36,183 nucleotides of DNA from positions 1-36,183 of the forward strand of contig JAEWNY010000083.1 in NCBI GenBank assembly GCA_023461075.1, in the 5' to 3' direction. This stretch comes from Pseudomonadota bacterium. GTDB lineage: Bacteria > Pseudomonadota > Gammaproteobacteria > Xanthomonadales > Xanthomonadaceae. Under the pieces are notes generated by a model. It ran no database searches, was not told where the DNA came from, and was given only the letters and a program-made list of their open reading frames with translations. Made by a program: the position numbers and the translations under genes. Of this stretch, positions 23,568-32,382 are shown one piece after another; the stretch's first letter is position 1; each line of letters starts with the position of its first letter.

Positions 23568-26066
23568 TCAGAAGATGTCGTAGGAGGACTCGGCCGGCGT
23601 TTCGTCCACCGCTTCGGCCTGCTGCTCTTGCGGGCCATAGTCGATGTAGGTCTCCATCTTGTCCAGGTCCTCGGCCTTCACCCATTCGGTGATGCCGCCG
23701 CCGCCGGCGATGAGCTGGCCGCCGGCGCTGACGCCAACCTTGACCATGCCGTCCGGCGGCTCCAGCGTGACCACCGGCTTGTCCTTGAGCGCGCTGCGCA
23801 TGTAGCTGATCCAGATCGGCAGCGCGGCCTTGCCGCCGTATTCGCGGGCGCCGAGCGACTTGAAGTCGTCGCGGCCGACCCAGACCACGGTGACATAAGG
23901 GCCGCCGTAGCCGGCGAACCAGGCGTCGCGATGGTCGTTGGTCGAGCCGGTCTTGCCGCCGATGTCCTCGCGCTTGAGCACGCGGGCATCGGTCGCGGTG
24001 CCGCGCTTGACCACATCGGCCATCATCGACATCAGCTGGTAGGCGACGCGCTCATCGATCGCGCGCGGGGCAAGCACGGCGCCTTCGGCCAGCTTCTTCA
24101 CAGGTTGGGCGTTCTTGTCTCCCGACTTGGCGATAGGCGCGGGCTTGGCCGGGGCAGCGCCGCCCAGGTTGAAGCCATCGACCACCTCGGGCTTTTTCGG
24201 CTCAGCCGTGCCGGTGGCGGTCGGCGCCAGTCCTCCGCAGCCGCGGCAGGCGGTGGGCGGGTTCTCCTTGAACACGACCTTGCCGGTGGCGTCCTTGACC
24301 TCGTCGATGAACCAGGCGTTGACCCGCGAGCCGCCGTTGGCGAACACCGCGTAGCCGCGCGCGACCGAGAGCGGGGTCAGCGAGGCGGTCCCCAGCGACA
24401 TCGACAGGTTGGGTGGCATCTCCTTTTCATCGAATCCGAAATGGCTGATGTAGCGACGGGCGTAGTTCACGCCGATGCCGTCGAGCAGCCGCACGGAGAC
24501 CAGGTTGCGCGATTGCACCAGCGCCTCGCGCAGGCGGATCGGGCCGGCGAAGCGGCCGCCATCGTTCTGCGGGCGCCAGACCTTGCCATTGCCCTGGCGG
24601 AACACCACCGGCGCATCCAGCACGATCGAGGCCGGATTGAAGCCGCGCTCCATCGCCGCCGCGTAGACGAACGGCTTGAAGCTGGAACCGGGTTGGCGCC
24701 GGGCCTGGGTGGCGCGGTTGAACTTGTTGCCGGCAAAGCTATAGCCGCCGATCAGCGCGACCAGCGCCCCGGTTTCCGGTTCCAGCGACACCAAGGTCGC
24801 CTGAGCGCGCGGGATCTGGTCGACCTTCCACTCGCCTTCCTTGTCACCCGCGCGAATGCGGGCGACATCACCGCGCTTGTACAGGCTGGCCGGGCTGCGA
24901 CCGGGCCAGGGCTGGCTGGCGGAAGCGGGCAGGGTGATGCGTTCGCCGGCGGCGTTGACGCCGGTCGCGCTGCTGCCCTCGGTGGCGACGATCACCACCG
25001 GGATGAGACCCGCCTGCGTGGGCGTGTCCACCAGACGGGTGGCGATCTGGGCATCGGTCTCGCCCTCGCCTAGGTCAAAGTGCTTCTCGGCCTTGTTCCA
25101 GCCGTGGCGATGATCGTAGACCCGCAGGCCGGTGCGCACGGCGGCATCGGCGGCAGCCTGGAGCGCCGGGTCGATGGTGGTGGTGACATGAAAGCCGCTG
25201 GTCAGCGCCTTGTCGCCATACCGGTTGATCATTTCCTGGCGAACCATCTCGGCCACGTACGGCGCATAGATCTCGATCGGACGCTCGTGCGGGCGGGCGT
25301 GCATCGGCTCGTTGGCGGCCTCGGTGGCTTCGGCCTGCGAGATCATCCCCAGCTCCACCATCCGCGGCAGGATGTAGGCGTTGCGACGCTCGAGGTTGCG
25401 CTCCGGGTTGCTGATCGGGTTCGCGCTCGATGGGAACTTGGGCGTACCGACCAGGGTCGCGACTTCGCCCAGGGTCAGCTCGTTGAGCTTCTTGCCGTAG
25501 TAATACTCGGCCGCGGCGGCGATGCCGTAGGAACGATTGCCGAAAAAGCTCTTGTTGAGGTACAGCTCGAAGATCTCGTCCTTCGACAGTTCCTGCTCGA
25601 TCTTGCGAGCCAGCAGGATCTGCGAGAGCTTGGCGCCGTAATCGCGCTTCTGGCCCTCCTGGTAGAACATCTTGGCGACCTGCATGGTGATGGTCGAGCC
25701 ACCGGGCACGCGACGATCACTGGTGGTGAGGGTCAGCCAGATCGCGCGCGCGAGTCCCTTGAAATCGACGCCGCCATGCGTGTAGAACTCGGCGTCCTCG
25801 GCCGCCAGGAAGGCATCCTTCACGTCCTGCGGGACCTGGTCGATGCCGACCGGGTAGCGCCGGCCCTCGCCGAACATCCCCATCAGCTTGCCGTCCCTGG
25901 AATACACGTACAGGGGCTGCTGCAGGGAGGTCTGGCGAATGGTCTGGACGTCCGGCAGCCTGGAATTGAGCGAGGCGTACACGATGCCGGCACCGACGGC
26001 GGCCAGCAGGACCAGGGCAAGGAAGACAAGAGCGCCCCAGCGGAGCGCGCGACGGAATCGGGACAT
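23568..26066 (-). CDS. mrcA: Penicillin-binding protein 1A
   Basis: PBP1A (ponA) is a bifunctional cell-wall enzyme in the inner membrane that polymerises glycan strands and cross-links peptides. The 832-residue product has an N-terminal anchor (about 10-32, WGALVFLALVLLAAVGAGI). The GT51 glycosyltransferase has E90 in LAAEDAEFYTHGGVD, GGSTITMQVAK and RKIEQELSKDEIFELYLN (the last spread over 155-172). An OB/ODD insertion (about 310-420) follows. The transpeptidase has SxxK S461-K464, S519-R520-N521 and K705-T706-G707. An insert at about 600-660 carries a CRGC pair and a Pro/Ala/Lys linker. It is divergent from pilM, the classic ponA/pil arrangement. Confidence 0.97.
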   Translation of the reverse strand: MSRFRRALRWGALVFLALVLLAAVGAGIVYASLNSRLPDVQTIRQTSLQQPLYVYSRDGKLMGMFGEGRRYPVGIDQVPQDVKDAFLAAEDAEFYTHGGVDFKGLARAIWLTLTTSDRRVPGGSTITMQVAKMFYQEGQKRDYGAKLSQILLARKIEQELSKDEIFELYLNKSFFGNRSYGIAAAAEYYYGKKLNELTLGEVATLVGTPKFPSSANPISNPERNLERRNAYILPRMVELGMISQAEATEAANEPMHARPHERPIEIYAPYVAEMVRQEMINRYGDKALTSGFHVTTTIDPALQAAADAAVRTGLRVYDHRHGWNKAEKHFDLGEGETDAQIATRLVDTPTQAGLIPVVIVATEGSSATGVNAAGERITLPASASQPWPGRSPASLYKRGDVARIRAGDKEGEWKVDQIPRAQATLVSLEPETGALVALIGGYSFAGNKFNRATQARRQPGSSFKPFVYAAAMERGFNPASIVLDAPVVFRQGNGKVWRPQNDGGRFAGPIRLREALVQSRNLVSVRLLDGIGVNYARRYISHFGFDEKEMPPNLSMSLGTASLTPLSVARGYAVFANGGSRVNAWFIDEVKDATGKVVFKENPPTACRGCGGLAPTATGTAEPKKPEVVDGFNLGGAAPAKPAPIAKSGDKNAQPVKKLAEGAVLAPRAIDERVAYQLMSMMADVVKRGTATDARVLKREDIGGKTGSTNDHRDAWFAGYGGPYVTVVWVGRDDFKSLGAREYGGKAALPIWISYMRSALKDKPVVTLEPPDGMVKVGVSAGGQLIAGGGGITEWVKAEDLDKMETYIDYGPQEQQAEAVDETPAESSYDIF

Positions 26067-26107
26067 GGACCAGCGGCTCCGGCCGCCCGGAAGGAAAACG
26101 GTCCGCC

Positions 26108-26113
26108 AGTATA
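26108..26113 (-). promoter_or_regulatory. Candidate -10 box of mrcA
   Basis: TATACT on the minus strand lies about 42 nt before the mrcA ATG. A TTGGCT at 26139-26134 is 20 nt upstream, longer than ideal, so the -35 is uncertain. It is in the 209-nt divergent region shared with pilM. Confidence 0.55.
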
Positions 26114-26227
26114 GGGGCGGGTCAGGAAACTTGAGCCAATCGGCACTTTCGAAAGTTTGCAGGAATGCCGTGGAAGCAATTGATTTGCCTTGGGGTATTG
26201 TGTGCGTGTGAAAACTCCGTTATGAAT

Positions 26228-26247
26228 GGCGGGCGAATCGGCCCGCC
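26228..26247 (+). promoter_or_regulatory. Hairpin in the pilM leader
   Basis: GGCGGGC (26228-26234) pairs with GCCCGCC (26241-26247) around a 6-nt loop, 28 nt before the pilM GTG. It lies upstream of the GGGGAGAG ribosome-binding site and does not cover it. I found no convincing sigma70 or sigma54 promoter in the 26114-26275 stretch, so the pilM promoter is unassigned. Confidence 0.4.
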
Positions 26248-26275
26248 GGGCGGGTTCTCTGGGGAGAGAAAGCGA

Positions 26276-27334
26276 GTGAAATTCGTCAGGACGAGTCCTA
26301 CGGCGCTGCTGGGCGTCGACATCAGTTCGACCGCGATCAAGCTGCTGCAGCTTTCGCGAACCGGCGACCGCTACCGGGTCGAGCACTATGCCGTGGAGCC
26401 GCTGCCGGCCAATGCCGTGGTCGAGAAGAGCGTGGTCGAGATCGACCAGGTGGCCGATGCGATCCGCCGCGCGGCCGAGCGCTCGGGCAGCAAGAGCCGT
26501 ACCGCCGCGGCCGCCGTCGCCGGCTCGTCGGTCATCACCAAGCTGATCCCGATGCCGGCCGACCTCAGCGAGGACGAGCTGGAAGCCCAGGTCGAGCTGG
26601 AAGCCGCGAACTACATCCCGTATCCGATCGATGAAGTGAACATCGACTTCAACACCCTGGGCGCGATGCCCGGCGCCGCCGACATGCAGCAGGTGCTGCT
26701 GGTCGCGGCGCGCGCGGACGATGTCGGTGCCCGCCAGTCGGCGCTGGAGATCGCCGGACTCAAGGCGCAGGTGATGGATGTCGAGGCGTTCGCCATCGAG
26801 AATGCGTTCGAGCTGATGCAGCCTTCGCTCAACATCCCGGCCGGTGGCCTGGTGGCGCTGGTCGATATCGGCGCATCGATGACCACCCTCAACATCCTCC
26901 GCGATGGCCGCAGCCTGTATGCACGCGAACAGGTGTTCGGCGGCCGCCAGCTCACCGAGGAAATCATGCGCCGCTACGGGCTGACCTACGAGGAAGCCGG
27001 GCGCGCCAAGCGCCTCGGCGGGTTACCGGAAAGCTACGACTACGAAGTGCTCGAGCCCTTCCGCGAGACCCTCGCCCAGCAGGTCAGCCGCCTGCTGCAG
27101 TTCTACTACGCCAGCAGCGAATACAACCGCGTCGACCAGATCGTGCTCTCGGGCGGCTGCGCGTCGATCCCGGGCATCGCCCAGCAAGTCGAGGAACAAC
27201 TCGGCGTGCCTACCGTCGTCGCCAATCCGCTGGCGCAGATGACGCTCGGCCCGCGCGTGCAGGCCCAAGCGCTGGCGCAGGATGCCCCCGCGCTGATGAT
27301 CGCCTGTGGCCTGGCACTGAGGAGCTTCGACTGA
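26276..27334 (+). CDS. pilM: Type IV pilus assembly protein PilM
   Basis: PilM is an actin-like (FtsA-fold) cytoplasmic ATP-binding protein that docks the N-terminus of PilN under the inner membrane. The 352-residue product has LLGVDISSTAIKLLQLSR (about 11-28), the phosphate-1 loop; LVALVDIGASMTTLNI (phosphate 2) in the middle; and IVLSGGCASIPGIAQQVEE near the end. EAANYIPYPIDEVNIDF is the family block between. Start GTG 26276 is chosen because GGGGAGA at 26261-26267 is spaced 8 nt away. The longer upstream frame has no ribosome-binding site. The stop overlaps pilN by TGATG. Confidence 0.96.
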   Translation: MKFVRTSPTALLGVDISSTAIKLLQLSRTGDRYRVEHYAVEPLPANAVVEKSVVEIDQVADAIRRAAERSGSKSRTAAAAVAGSSVITKLIPMPADLSEDELEAQVELEAANYIPYPIDEVNIDFNTLGAMPGAADMQQVLLVAARADDVGARQSALEIAGLKAQVMDVEAFAIENAFELMQPSLNIPAGGLVALVDIGASMTTLNILRDGRSLYAREQVFGGRQLTEEIMRRYGLTYEEAGRAKRLGGLPESYDYEVLEPFRETLAQQVSRLLQFYYASSEYNRVDQIVLSGGCASIPGIAQQVEEQLGVPTVVANPLAQMTLGPRVQAQALAQDAPALMIACGLALRSFD

Positions 27335-28149
27335 TGGTCAGGATCAACCTACTCCCGTGGCGCGAAGAGCGCCGCAAGCAGCGTCAGCAGCAGTTCTACA
27401 TGCTGATGGGCGGTGCGGTCGGCGCCGGCGTGCTCGCGTCGCTGTTGATCTGGAGCTACTACAACGGCCAGATCTCCGGCCAGCAGGATCGCAACGCGTT
27501 CCTGGATGGCGAGATCAAGAAGGTCGAGGCACAGATCAAGGACATCGAGGAACTCGAAGCCAAGCACTCGGCCCTACTCGCGCGCAAGGAAGTGATCGAG
27601 AAGCTGCAGGGTGACCGATACAAGACGGTCCACCTGTTCGACGCGATGATGCGCACGGTGCCCGAAGGACTCATCCTCACCAGCCTGAAGCAGGAGGGCG
27701 AGGAAATGACCCTGGCAGGCCGGGCGCAGTCCAACGCACGGGTGGCCAGCTACATGCGCAATCTCGAAAGCGCCGGCTGGATGAAGAATCCGCGGGTGAC
27801 GGTGATCGAGGCCGCGCAACCGCAAGCGGGTGCGGCGGGCGCGCCTGCAGCCGCGGCGGGGGTCAACAATGCGGTGCCCGCGAACAGCGTGGCTTCGCTG
27901 CTGCCCTATATGTTCACGATGACGGTGACACTGGCCAACCCCAACGAGCCGCGAGACCCGAACGCCCCATTGACGCCCGACCCGATCCCGATCCAGGCAC
28001 CGGACGCTCCGGCTCCGGCTCCGGCGGCGATCGCGCCGGTTGCTCCCGCGGCATCACCGACAGCGCCGCAGGCGACGCCACCCCAGCCCGGGCAGGCTCA
28101 GGTGCCGCAGAACGGCGCTGCCCCGACGCAGCAGGAGCCACAGCAATGA
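27334..28149 (+). CDS. pilN: Type IV pilus inner membrane protein PilN
   Basis: PilN is a bitopic inner-membrane protein; its cytoplasmic N-terminus binds PilM and its periplasmic part pairs with PilO. The 271-residue product begins MVRINLLPWREERRK, the conserved PilM-binding INLLPWR box. A membrane segment follows (about 22-42), then a coiled coil (EIKKVEAQIKDIEELEAKHSALLARKE region, about 60-88) and a ferredoxin-like fold to about 205. The last 60-65 residues are a Pro/Ala/Gln tail (APAPAAIAPVAPAASPTAP) that makes it longer than PilN of Pseudomonas (about 198). It overlaps pilM (TGATG) and pilO (ATGA). Confidence 0.95.
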   Translation: MVRINLLPWREERRKQRQQQFYMLMGGAVGAGVLASLLIWSYYNGQISGQQDRNAFLDGEIKKVEAQIKDIEELEAKHSALLARKEVIEKLQGDRYKTVHLFDAMMRTVPEGLILTSLKQEGEEMTLAGRAQSNARVASYMRNLESAGWMKNPRVTVIEAAQPQAGAAGAPAAAAGVNNAVPANSVASLLPYMFTMTVTLANPNEPRDPNAPLTPDPIPIQAPDAPAPAPAAIAPVAPAASPTAPQATPPQPGQAQVPQNGAAPTQQEPQQ

Positions 28150-28799
28150 GCGCGCGCAAGAAGCTCGACATCAACAACATCGGCAGCTGGCCGCGCAACA
28201 TGCAACTGGTTGCCGCCGGCGTCGTGGTCCTGGTGATCCTGCTGCTGGCCTATCTGCTGATGTTCCGCGGCAAGAAAGAGGAGCTCGCAGGCCTGGAGGC
28301 GCAGGAAGCCACGCTACGCAAGACCTTCGAAGAAAAGCAGGGGCAGGCGGCCAACCTGGAGCCACTCAAGCAGCAGCTCGCGCAGATGGAACAGGAATTG
28401 CAGCAAATGTTGCGCCAGCTCCCGAGCAAGACCGAGATGCCCGACCTGATCGTCGACATATCGCAGACCGCGCTGGCTTCGGGCATCCGCAACGAGCTGT
28501 TCCAGCCGCAGCCGGAGCAGGCCCAGGAGTTCTACGCCGAGCAGCCGATCCAGATCCGCATGGTCGGCAACTACCACCAGTTCGGTGCGTTCATGAGCGG
28601 CGTCGCCTCGTTGCCACGGGTAGTGATCATGACCATGCACAACATCGCCCTCACGCCCAAGGACAATTCCGGCAGCCTGGTGATGGAAGGCACGGTCAAG
28701 ACCTATCGCTATCTCGACGAGAACGACCCGCAGGACAAGCAGGCGCTTGACGCCGCCGCGGAAGCCGCGAAGAAGCAGGCGGCGGAGGCCAAGAAATGA
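28146..28799 (+). CDS. pilO: Type IV pilus inner membrane protein PilO
   Basis: PilO dimerises with PilN and links to PilP in the pilus alignment complex. The 217-residue product has a short cytoplasmic start with LDINNIGSWPRNMQ (7-20), one membrane segment (about 20-40, VVVLVILLLAYLLMF), a coiled coil (EEKQGQAANLEPLKQQLAQM region to LRQLPSKTEMPDLIVDIS), then the ferredoxin-like periplasmic core (QIRMVGNYHQFGAFMSGVASLPRVV spread over about 136-160). It ends with a charged AAEAAKKQAAEAKK tail. Starts and ends overlap the neighbours by ATGA. Confidence 0.95.
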   Translation: MSARKKLDINNIGSWPRNMQLVAAGVVVLVILLLAYLLMFRGKKEELAGLEAQEATLRKTFEEKQGQAANLEPLKQQLAQMEQELQQMLRQLPSKTEMPDLIVDISQTALASGIRNELFQPQPEQAQEFYAEQPIQIRMVGNYHQFGAFMSGVASLPRVVIMTMHNIALTPKDNSGSLVMEGTVKTYRYLDENDPQDKQALDAAAEAAKKQAAEAKK

Positions 28800-29329
28800 G
28801 CAACGCAACCAAGCCCTCCGTGGTGATCGCGGCGCTGTCGGCATTGGTGCTGGCCGGTTGCACCCGCGAAGTGACCGACACGCCCGGCGATGCGCCGAAC
28901 CTGGTGGAGTGGGTCGCGCAGGTGCGTGCACGCCCGGCGCCGCCGCTTGACCCGATCCCGGTCATCAAGCCGTTCGAGTCGTTCCAGTTCGATGGACGTG
29001 GATTCCGCGATCCGTTCGATGTGCACGCCGTGGAGAACACCAGTGGTGGCCTGCGTCCCGACTCGAACAGGCGCCGCCAGCCGCTGGAGGGCTTCCCGCT
29101 GGACTCGCTGGACATGGTCGGGACGCTCGGACGCGGTGCCGGTATCGTCGCGCTGGTGATGGGGCCGGACAAGGTGACCTATCGCGTGCGGCCCGGTACC
29201 TATCTGGGTCAAAGTGACGGCCGCGTGGTCGCGGTCCGTGAAGATCGAATCGAATTGATCGAACTGGTGCCCGACGGCGCCGGTGGTTGGCTGGAACGTC
29301 CGGCAACGATCACGTTGGAGAATCAATAA
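28796..29329 (+). CDS. pilP: Type IV pilus lipoprotein PilP
   Basis: PilP is an inner-membrane lipoprotein that connects PilN/PilO to the N0 domain of the PilQ secretin. The 177-residue product has a lipobox LAGC with Cys at 22, a disordered Pro-rich linker with IKPFESFQFDG, RDPFDVHAVE (about 73-82) and a beta-sandwich core LDSLDMVGTLGRG, VTYRVRPGTYLGQSDGRVV, IELIELVPDGAGGWLERPA. This matches PilP in length and order. Its ATG overlaps pilO (ATGA) and its TAA overlaps the pilQ ATG (TAATG). Confidence 0.95.
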   Translation: MSNATKPSVVIAALSALVLAGCTREVTDTPGDAPNLVEWVAQVRARPAPPLDPIPVIKPFESFQFDGRGFRDPFDVHAVENTSGGLRPDSNRRRQPLEGFPLDSLDMVGTLGRGAGIVALVMGPDKVTYRVRPGTYLGQSDGRVVAVREDRIELIELVPDGAGGWLERPATITLENQ

Positions 29330-31200
29330 TGAAGGGCCTCACCATGCATGCTTCGACCTACCGTCGCCCGGCCACCGCGCTGCTTGCCGGCCTGATCTGC
29401 GGGATGTGTGCACTGGGCGTGCAGGCTGCGCCGCAGCTTGCGCCAGCGCAACAGACCGTGGCCCAGGCACCGGCTTCCGTCACCAACATCGACTTCAAGC
29501 GCAGCGAAGGCGGTGGCGGCAAGTTGACGATCAGCTTCAGCGGGGACGGGGCGACGCCCGACCTGCGCAACCAGGGTGCCAATGTCGTGGTCAACCTGGG
29601 CAACAGCCGGGTGCCCGCCACGCAGGCCCGCAGCCTGAACGTCGCCGACTTCGCCACGCCGGTGCAGCGCATCGACTCGCAAGGCAACCAGATCGTGCTG
29701 GGGACCAATGGCGCGTTCGAGTCGATGGCCTACCAGCGCGGGCGCGAATACATCGTCGAAATCCTGCCGCGCGCGGCGCAAGTGGCGCAGGGCGGGTTGT
29801 CTTCGACCATCGCCGGCACGGCGCAGGCTGTCGCGGCCAATAACGCCCGCCCGGTCTATCGCGGCCGTCCGGTGAACTTCAACTTCCAGGACGTGCCGGT
29901 GCGCACCGTGCTGCAGCTGATCGCCGAGGAATCGGGGCTCAACATCGTCGCTTCCGATACCGTGGCCGGCAACGTCACCCTGCGGCTGGTCAACGTGCCC
30001 TGGGACCAGGCACTCGACATCATCCTGCAGGCCAAGGGCCTCGACAAACGCCGCAGTGGCAGCGTGATCTGGGTGGCGCCGCAGGCCGAGATCGCCAAGT
30101 ACGAGCAGGACAAGGAAGACGCCCGCATCAACCTGGAGAACCGCCAGGAGATGGTGACCGAATACTTCCGCATCAACTACCACAGCGCGATCGCGATCTA
30201 CAAGGCGCTGACCGAGGCCAAGGGCATCGGTGGCGCCGGCGGCGGTGGCCAGGGCGGTAACCAGCAGGGGGCCGGCGAGAACGGTTTCCTTTCGCCGCGC
30301 GGCCGCCTGGTCGCCGACGAGCGCACCAATACCCTGATGATCAGCGACATCCCCAAGAAGGTCGAGGCGATGCGGGCGCTGATCAACGAAGTCGATCGCC
30401 CGGTCGACCAAGTGGTGATCGAGTCGCGCATCGTGATCGCGACCGAATCGTTCGCGCGTGACCTCGGTGCCCGCTTTGGTGTCTCCAGCAATTACCAGCG
30501 CACCAACGGTCGCCACATCGTCAGCGGCAACGTGGCCGACACCACCAGCATCGGCAATGGCGATGGTCGCCAGATCCCGAGTGGCCTGATGTTCAACCTG
30601 CCTGCGACGCCTGTTTCAGGCATCAGCGCGGCGGGGATCGCCTACACATTGCTGGGTGCCAACTTCCAGTTGGATGTCGAATTGTCCGCGATGCAGGAAC
30701 AGCAGCGCGGCGAAGTGATCTCCAACCCGCGCATCCTGACCACCAATCAGCGTGAATCGGTGATCCAGCAGGGTCGCGAGATCGGTTACGTCACCGTCAC
30801 CGCCTCCACCGGCGGCGTGGTCACCCCGACGGTCGCGTTCAAGGACGTGTTGCTCGAACTGCGGGTGACCCCGACCATCACCAACGATGATCGGGTCTTC
30901 CTCAACATGAAGGTGAGCAAGAACGAACTCGACAGCTGGCTCAACACCTCGATCGGCCAGGTGCCGATCATCGCCAAGCGCCAGATCGACACCGCCGCGC
31001 TGATCGAGAACGGGCAGACCGTGGTGATCGGTGGCGTCTACGAGTTCAAGGACCAGGAATCGATCGCCAAGGTGCCGTTCCTGGCAGACATCCCGGTCAT
31101 CGGCAACCTGTTCAAGCGCAAGAGCCGCAGCAACGACAAGGTCGAGCTGTTGATCTTCATGACCCCGAAGATCCTGCGCGTGCAGCAGCGCGTGCACTGA
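29329..31200 (+). CDS. pilQ: Type IV pilus secretin PilQ
   Basis: PilQ forms the outer-membrane pore through which the pilus exits. The 623-residue product has a signal peptide (about 1-33, cleavage near VQA-AP), one AMIN domain that I can see (about 45-125; Pseudomonas PilQ has two), the N0/STN domain (VRTVLQLIAEESGLNIVASD, about 185-245), an N1 domain interrupted by a Gly/Gln-rich loop (GGAGGGGQGGNQQG), and the secretin core (about 430-615) with VTPTITNDDRVFLNM and VPFLADIPVIGNLFKRK. I chose the ATG at 29329, overlapping pilP (TAATG). A further ATG five codons on is also possible. A terminator follows. Confidence 0.96.
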   Translation: MKGLTMHASTYRRPATALLAGLICGMCALGVQAAPQLAPAQQTVAQAPASVTNIDFKRSEGGGGKLTISFSGDGATPDLRNQGANVVVNLGNSRVPATQARSLNVADFATPVQRIDSQGNQIVLGTNGAFESMAYQRGREYIVEILPRAAQVAQGGLSSTIAGTAQAVAANNARPVYRGRPVNFNFQDVPVRTVLQLIAEESGLNIVASDTVAGNVTLRLVNVPWDQALDIILQAKGLDKRRSGSVIWVAPQAEIAKYEQDKEDARINLENRQEMVTEYFRINYHSAIAIYKALTEAKGIGGAGGGGQGGNQQGAGENGFLSPRGRLVADERTNTLMISDIPKKVEAMRALINEVDRPVDQVVIESRIVIATESFARDLGARFGVSSNYQRTNGRHIVSGNVADTTSIGNGDGRQIPSGLMFNLPATPVSGISAAGIAYTLLGANFQLDVELSAMQEQQRGEVISNPRILTTNQRESVIQQGREIGYVTVTASTGGVVTPTVAFKDVLLELRVTPTITNDDRVFLNMKVSKNELDSWLNTSIGQVPIIAKRQIDTAALIENGQTVVIGGVYEFKDQESIAKVPFLADIPVIGNLFKRKSRSNDKVELLIFMTPKILRVQQRVH

Positions 31201-31225
31201 CTGTCCAAGCGCACCTTCTGCATCG

Positions 31226-31255
31226 ACGGGGCCTTCGGGCCCCGTTTGCTTTTGA
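31226..31255 (+). terminator. Terminator after pilQ
   Basis: An 8-bp stem ACGGGGCC (31226-31233) with GGCCCCGT (31238-31245), TTCG tetraloop, followed by TTGCTTTT. It ends the pilMNOPQ operon 25 nt after the pilQ stop. The interrupted T-run makes it somewhat weaker than the other terminators here. Confidence 0.85.
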
Positions 31256-31340
31256 TGCCTGAACGAGCAGCAGTGGCCGGTTGAACCCCGGCGGCCAATG
31301 ATGGTCATATGGCATCGCATCCCAGATTCAGGTCCCGCCC

Positions 31341-32372
31341 ATGCAAGAGCCTGCTTTCCCGCCGCCCCTGCCCGATTCGCGTGGGCCAGTGCCCGATGGC
31401 GGTGGCCTCCACGCGGCCTTCCGCGACCTGCAGGCGGCGCTGTCGAAGGAGATCGTCGGCCAAGCGCTGCTGGTCGAACGTTTGCTCGTCGCCTTGTTGG
31501 CCGATGGGCATTTGCTGGTCGAGGGCGCGCCGGGGCTTGCCAAGACCACGGCGATCCGCGCGCTGGCTTCGCGAATCGATGCCGGTTTCGCGCGCATCCA
31601 GTTCACCCCTGACCTGTTGCCGGCCGACCTGACCGGCACCGAGATCTGGCGGGCGCAGGAATCGCGTTTCGAGTTCCAGCCGGGGCCGTTGTTCCATTCG
31701 CTATTGCTCGCCGACGAGATCAACCGCGCACCGGCCAAGGTTCAATCGGCCCTGCTGGAGGCGATGGCCGAGCGTCAGGTCACCGTGGGGCGCCATACCT
31801 ATCCACTGCCGCCGCTGTTCCTGGTGATGGCGACGCAGAACCCGATCGAGCAGGAGGGCACGTTCCCGCTACCCGAGGCGCAACTCGACCGCTTCCTCAT
31901 GTACGTGCGGATCGGCTATCCCGATGTCGACAGCGAGACCGAGATCCTGCGGCTGGCGCGCGAGCAGGCGGTCGCCGGCAACGAGGGCCGTTCCCGCCCC
32001 GACCACGCACGGATGTCGCAGGCCGATGTCATAGCCGCGCGCCGCGCCGTGCTCGACCTGCACATGGCGCCGGCGCTGGAGCGCTATCTGGTGGAGATCG
32101 TGCTGGCCACGCGTGATGCCTCGCGTTACGACGCGCAGCTGGCGCGACGCATCGCCTGGGGCGCCAGTCCGCGCGGCTCGATCGCGCTGGAACGTTGCGC
32201 GCGCGCCCGCGCCTGGCTGGCGGGCCGCGATTTCGTGACCCCGGACGATATCCGCGCCGTCGCGCCGGACGTCTTGCGCCATCGCGTGTTGCCCAGTTTC
32301 GAGGCCAGCGCCGAAGGCTGGGATGGCGAGCGCCTGGTGCAGGCGATCATTGGCCACGTGCCGCATCCCTGA
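31341..32372 (+). CDS. MoxR family AAA+ ATPase
   Basis: MoxR ATPases are chaperone-like AAA+ rings that work with von Willebrand A (VWA) proteins. The 343-residue product has Walker A GAPGLAKT (62-69), Walker B LLADEI (121-127 region, D125 and E126), sensor 1 VMATQNPIEQEGTFPLPEAQ with the MoxR signature, and a C-terminal lid with ASPRGSIALERCARARA. It heads the five-gene block moxR-DUF58-DUF4381-VWA-VWA/TPR, the organisation of Bat aerotolerance-type loci. It has 140 nt upstream after the pilQ terminator, where its promoter should lie; no clear -35/-10 was seen. Confidence 0.95.
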   Translation: MQEPAFPPPLPDSRGPVPDGGGLHAAFRDLQAALSKEIVGQALLVERLLVALLADGHLLVEGAPGLAKTTAIRALASRIDAGFARIQFTPDLLPADLTGTEIWRAQESRFEFQPGPLFHSLLLADEINRAPAKVQSALLEAMAERQVTVGRHTYPLPPLFLVMATQNPIEQEGTFPLPEAQLDRFLMYVRIGYPDVDSETEILRLAREQAVAGNEGRSRPDHARMSQADVIAARRAVLDLHMAPALERYLVEIVLATRDASRYDAQLARRIAWGASPRGSIALERCARARAWLAGRDFVTPDDIRAVAPDVLRHRVLPSFEASAEGWDGERLVQAIIGHVPHP

Positions 32373-32382
32373 GACAGCCGTC

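Noticed and set aside
26161..26275. A sigma54 promoter for pilM
   Set aside because: TGG and TTGC elements occur near 26171 and 26185, but their spacing is 3 nt too long for the sigma54 consensus.
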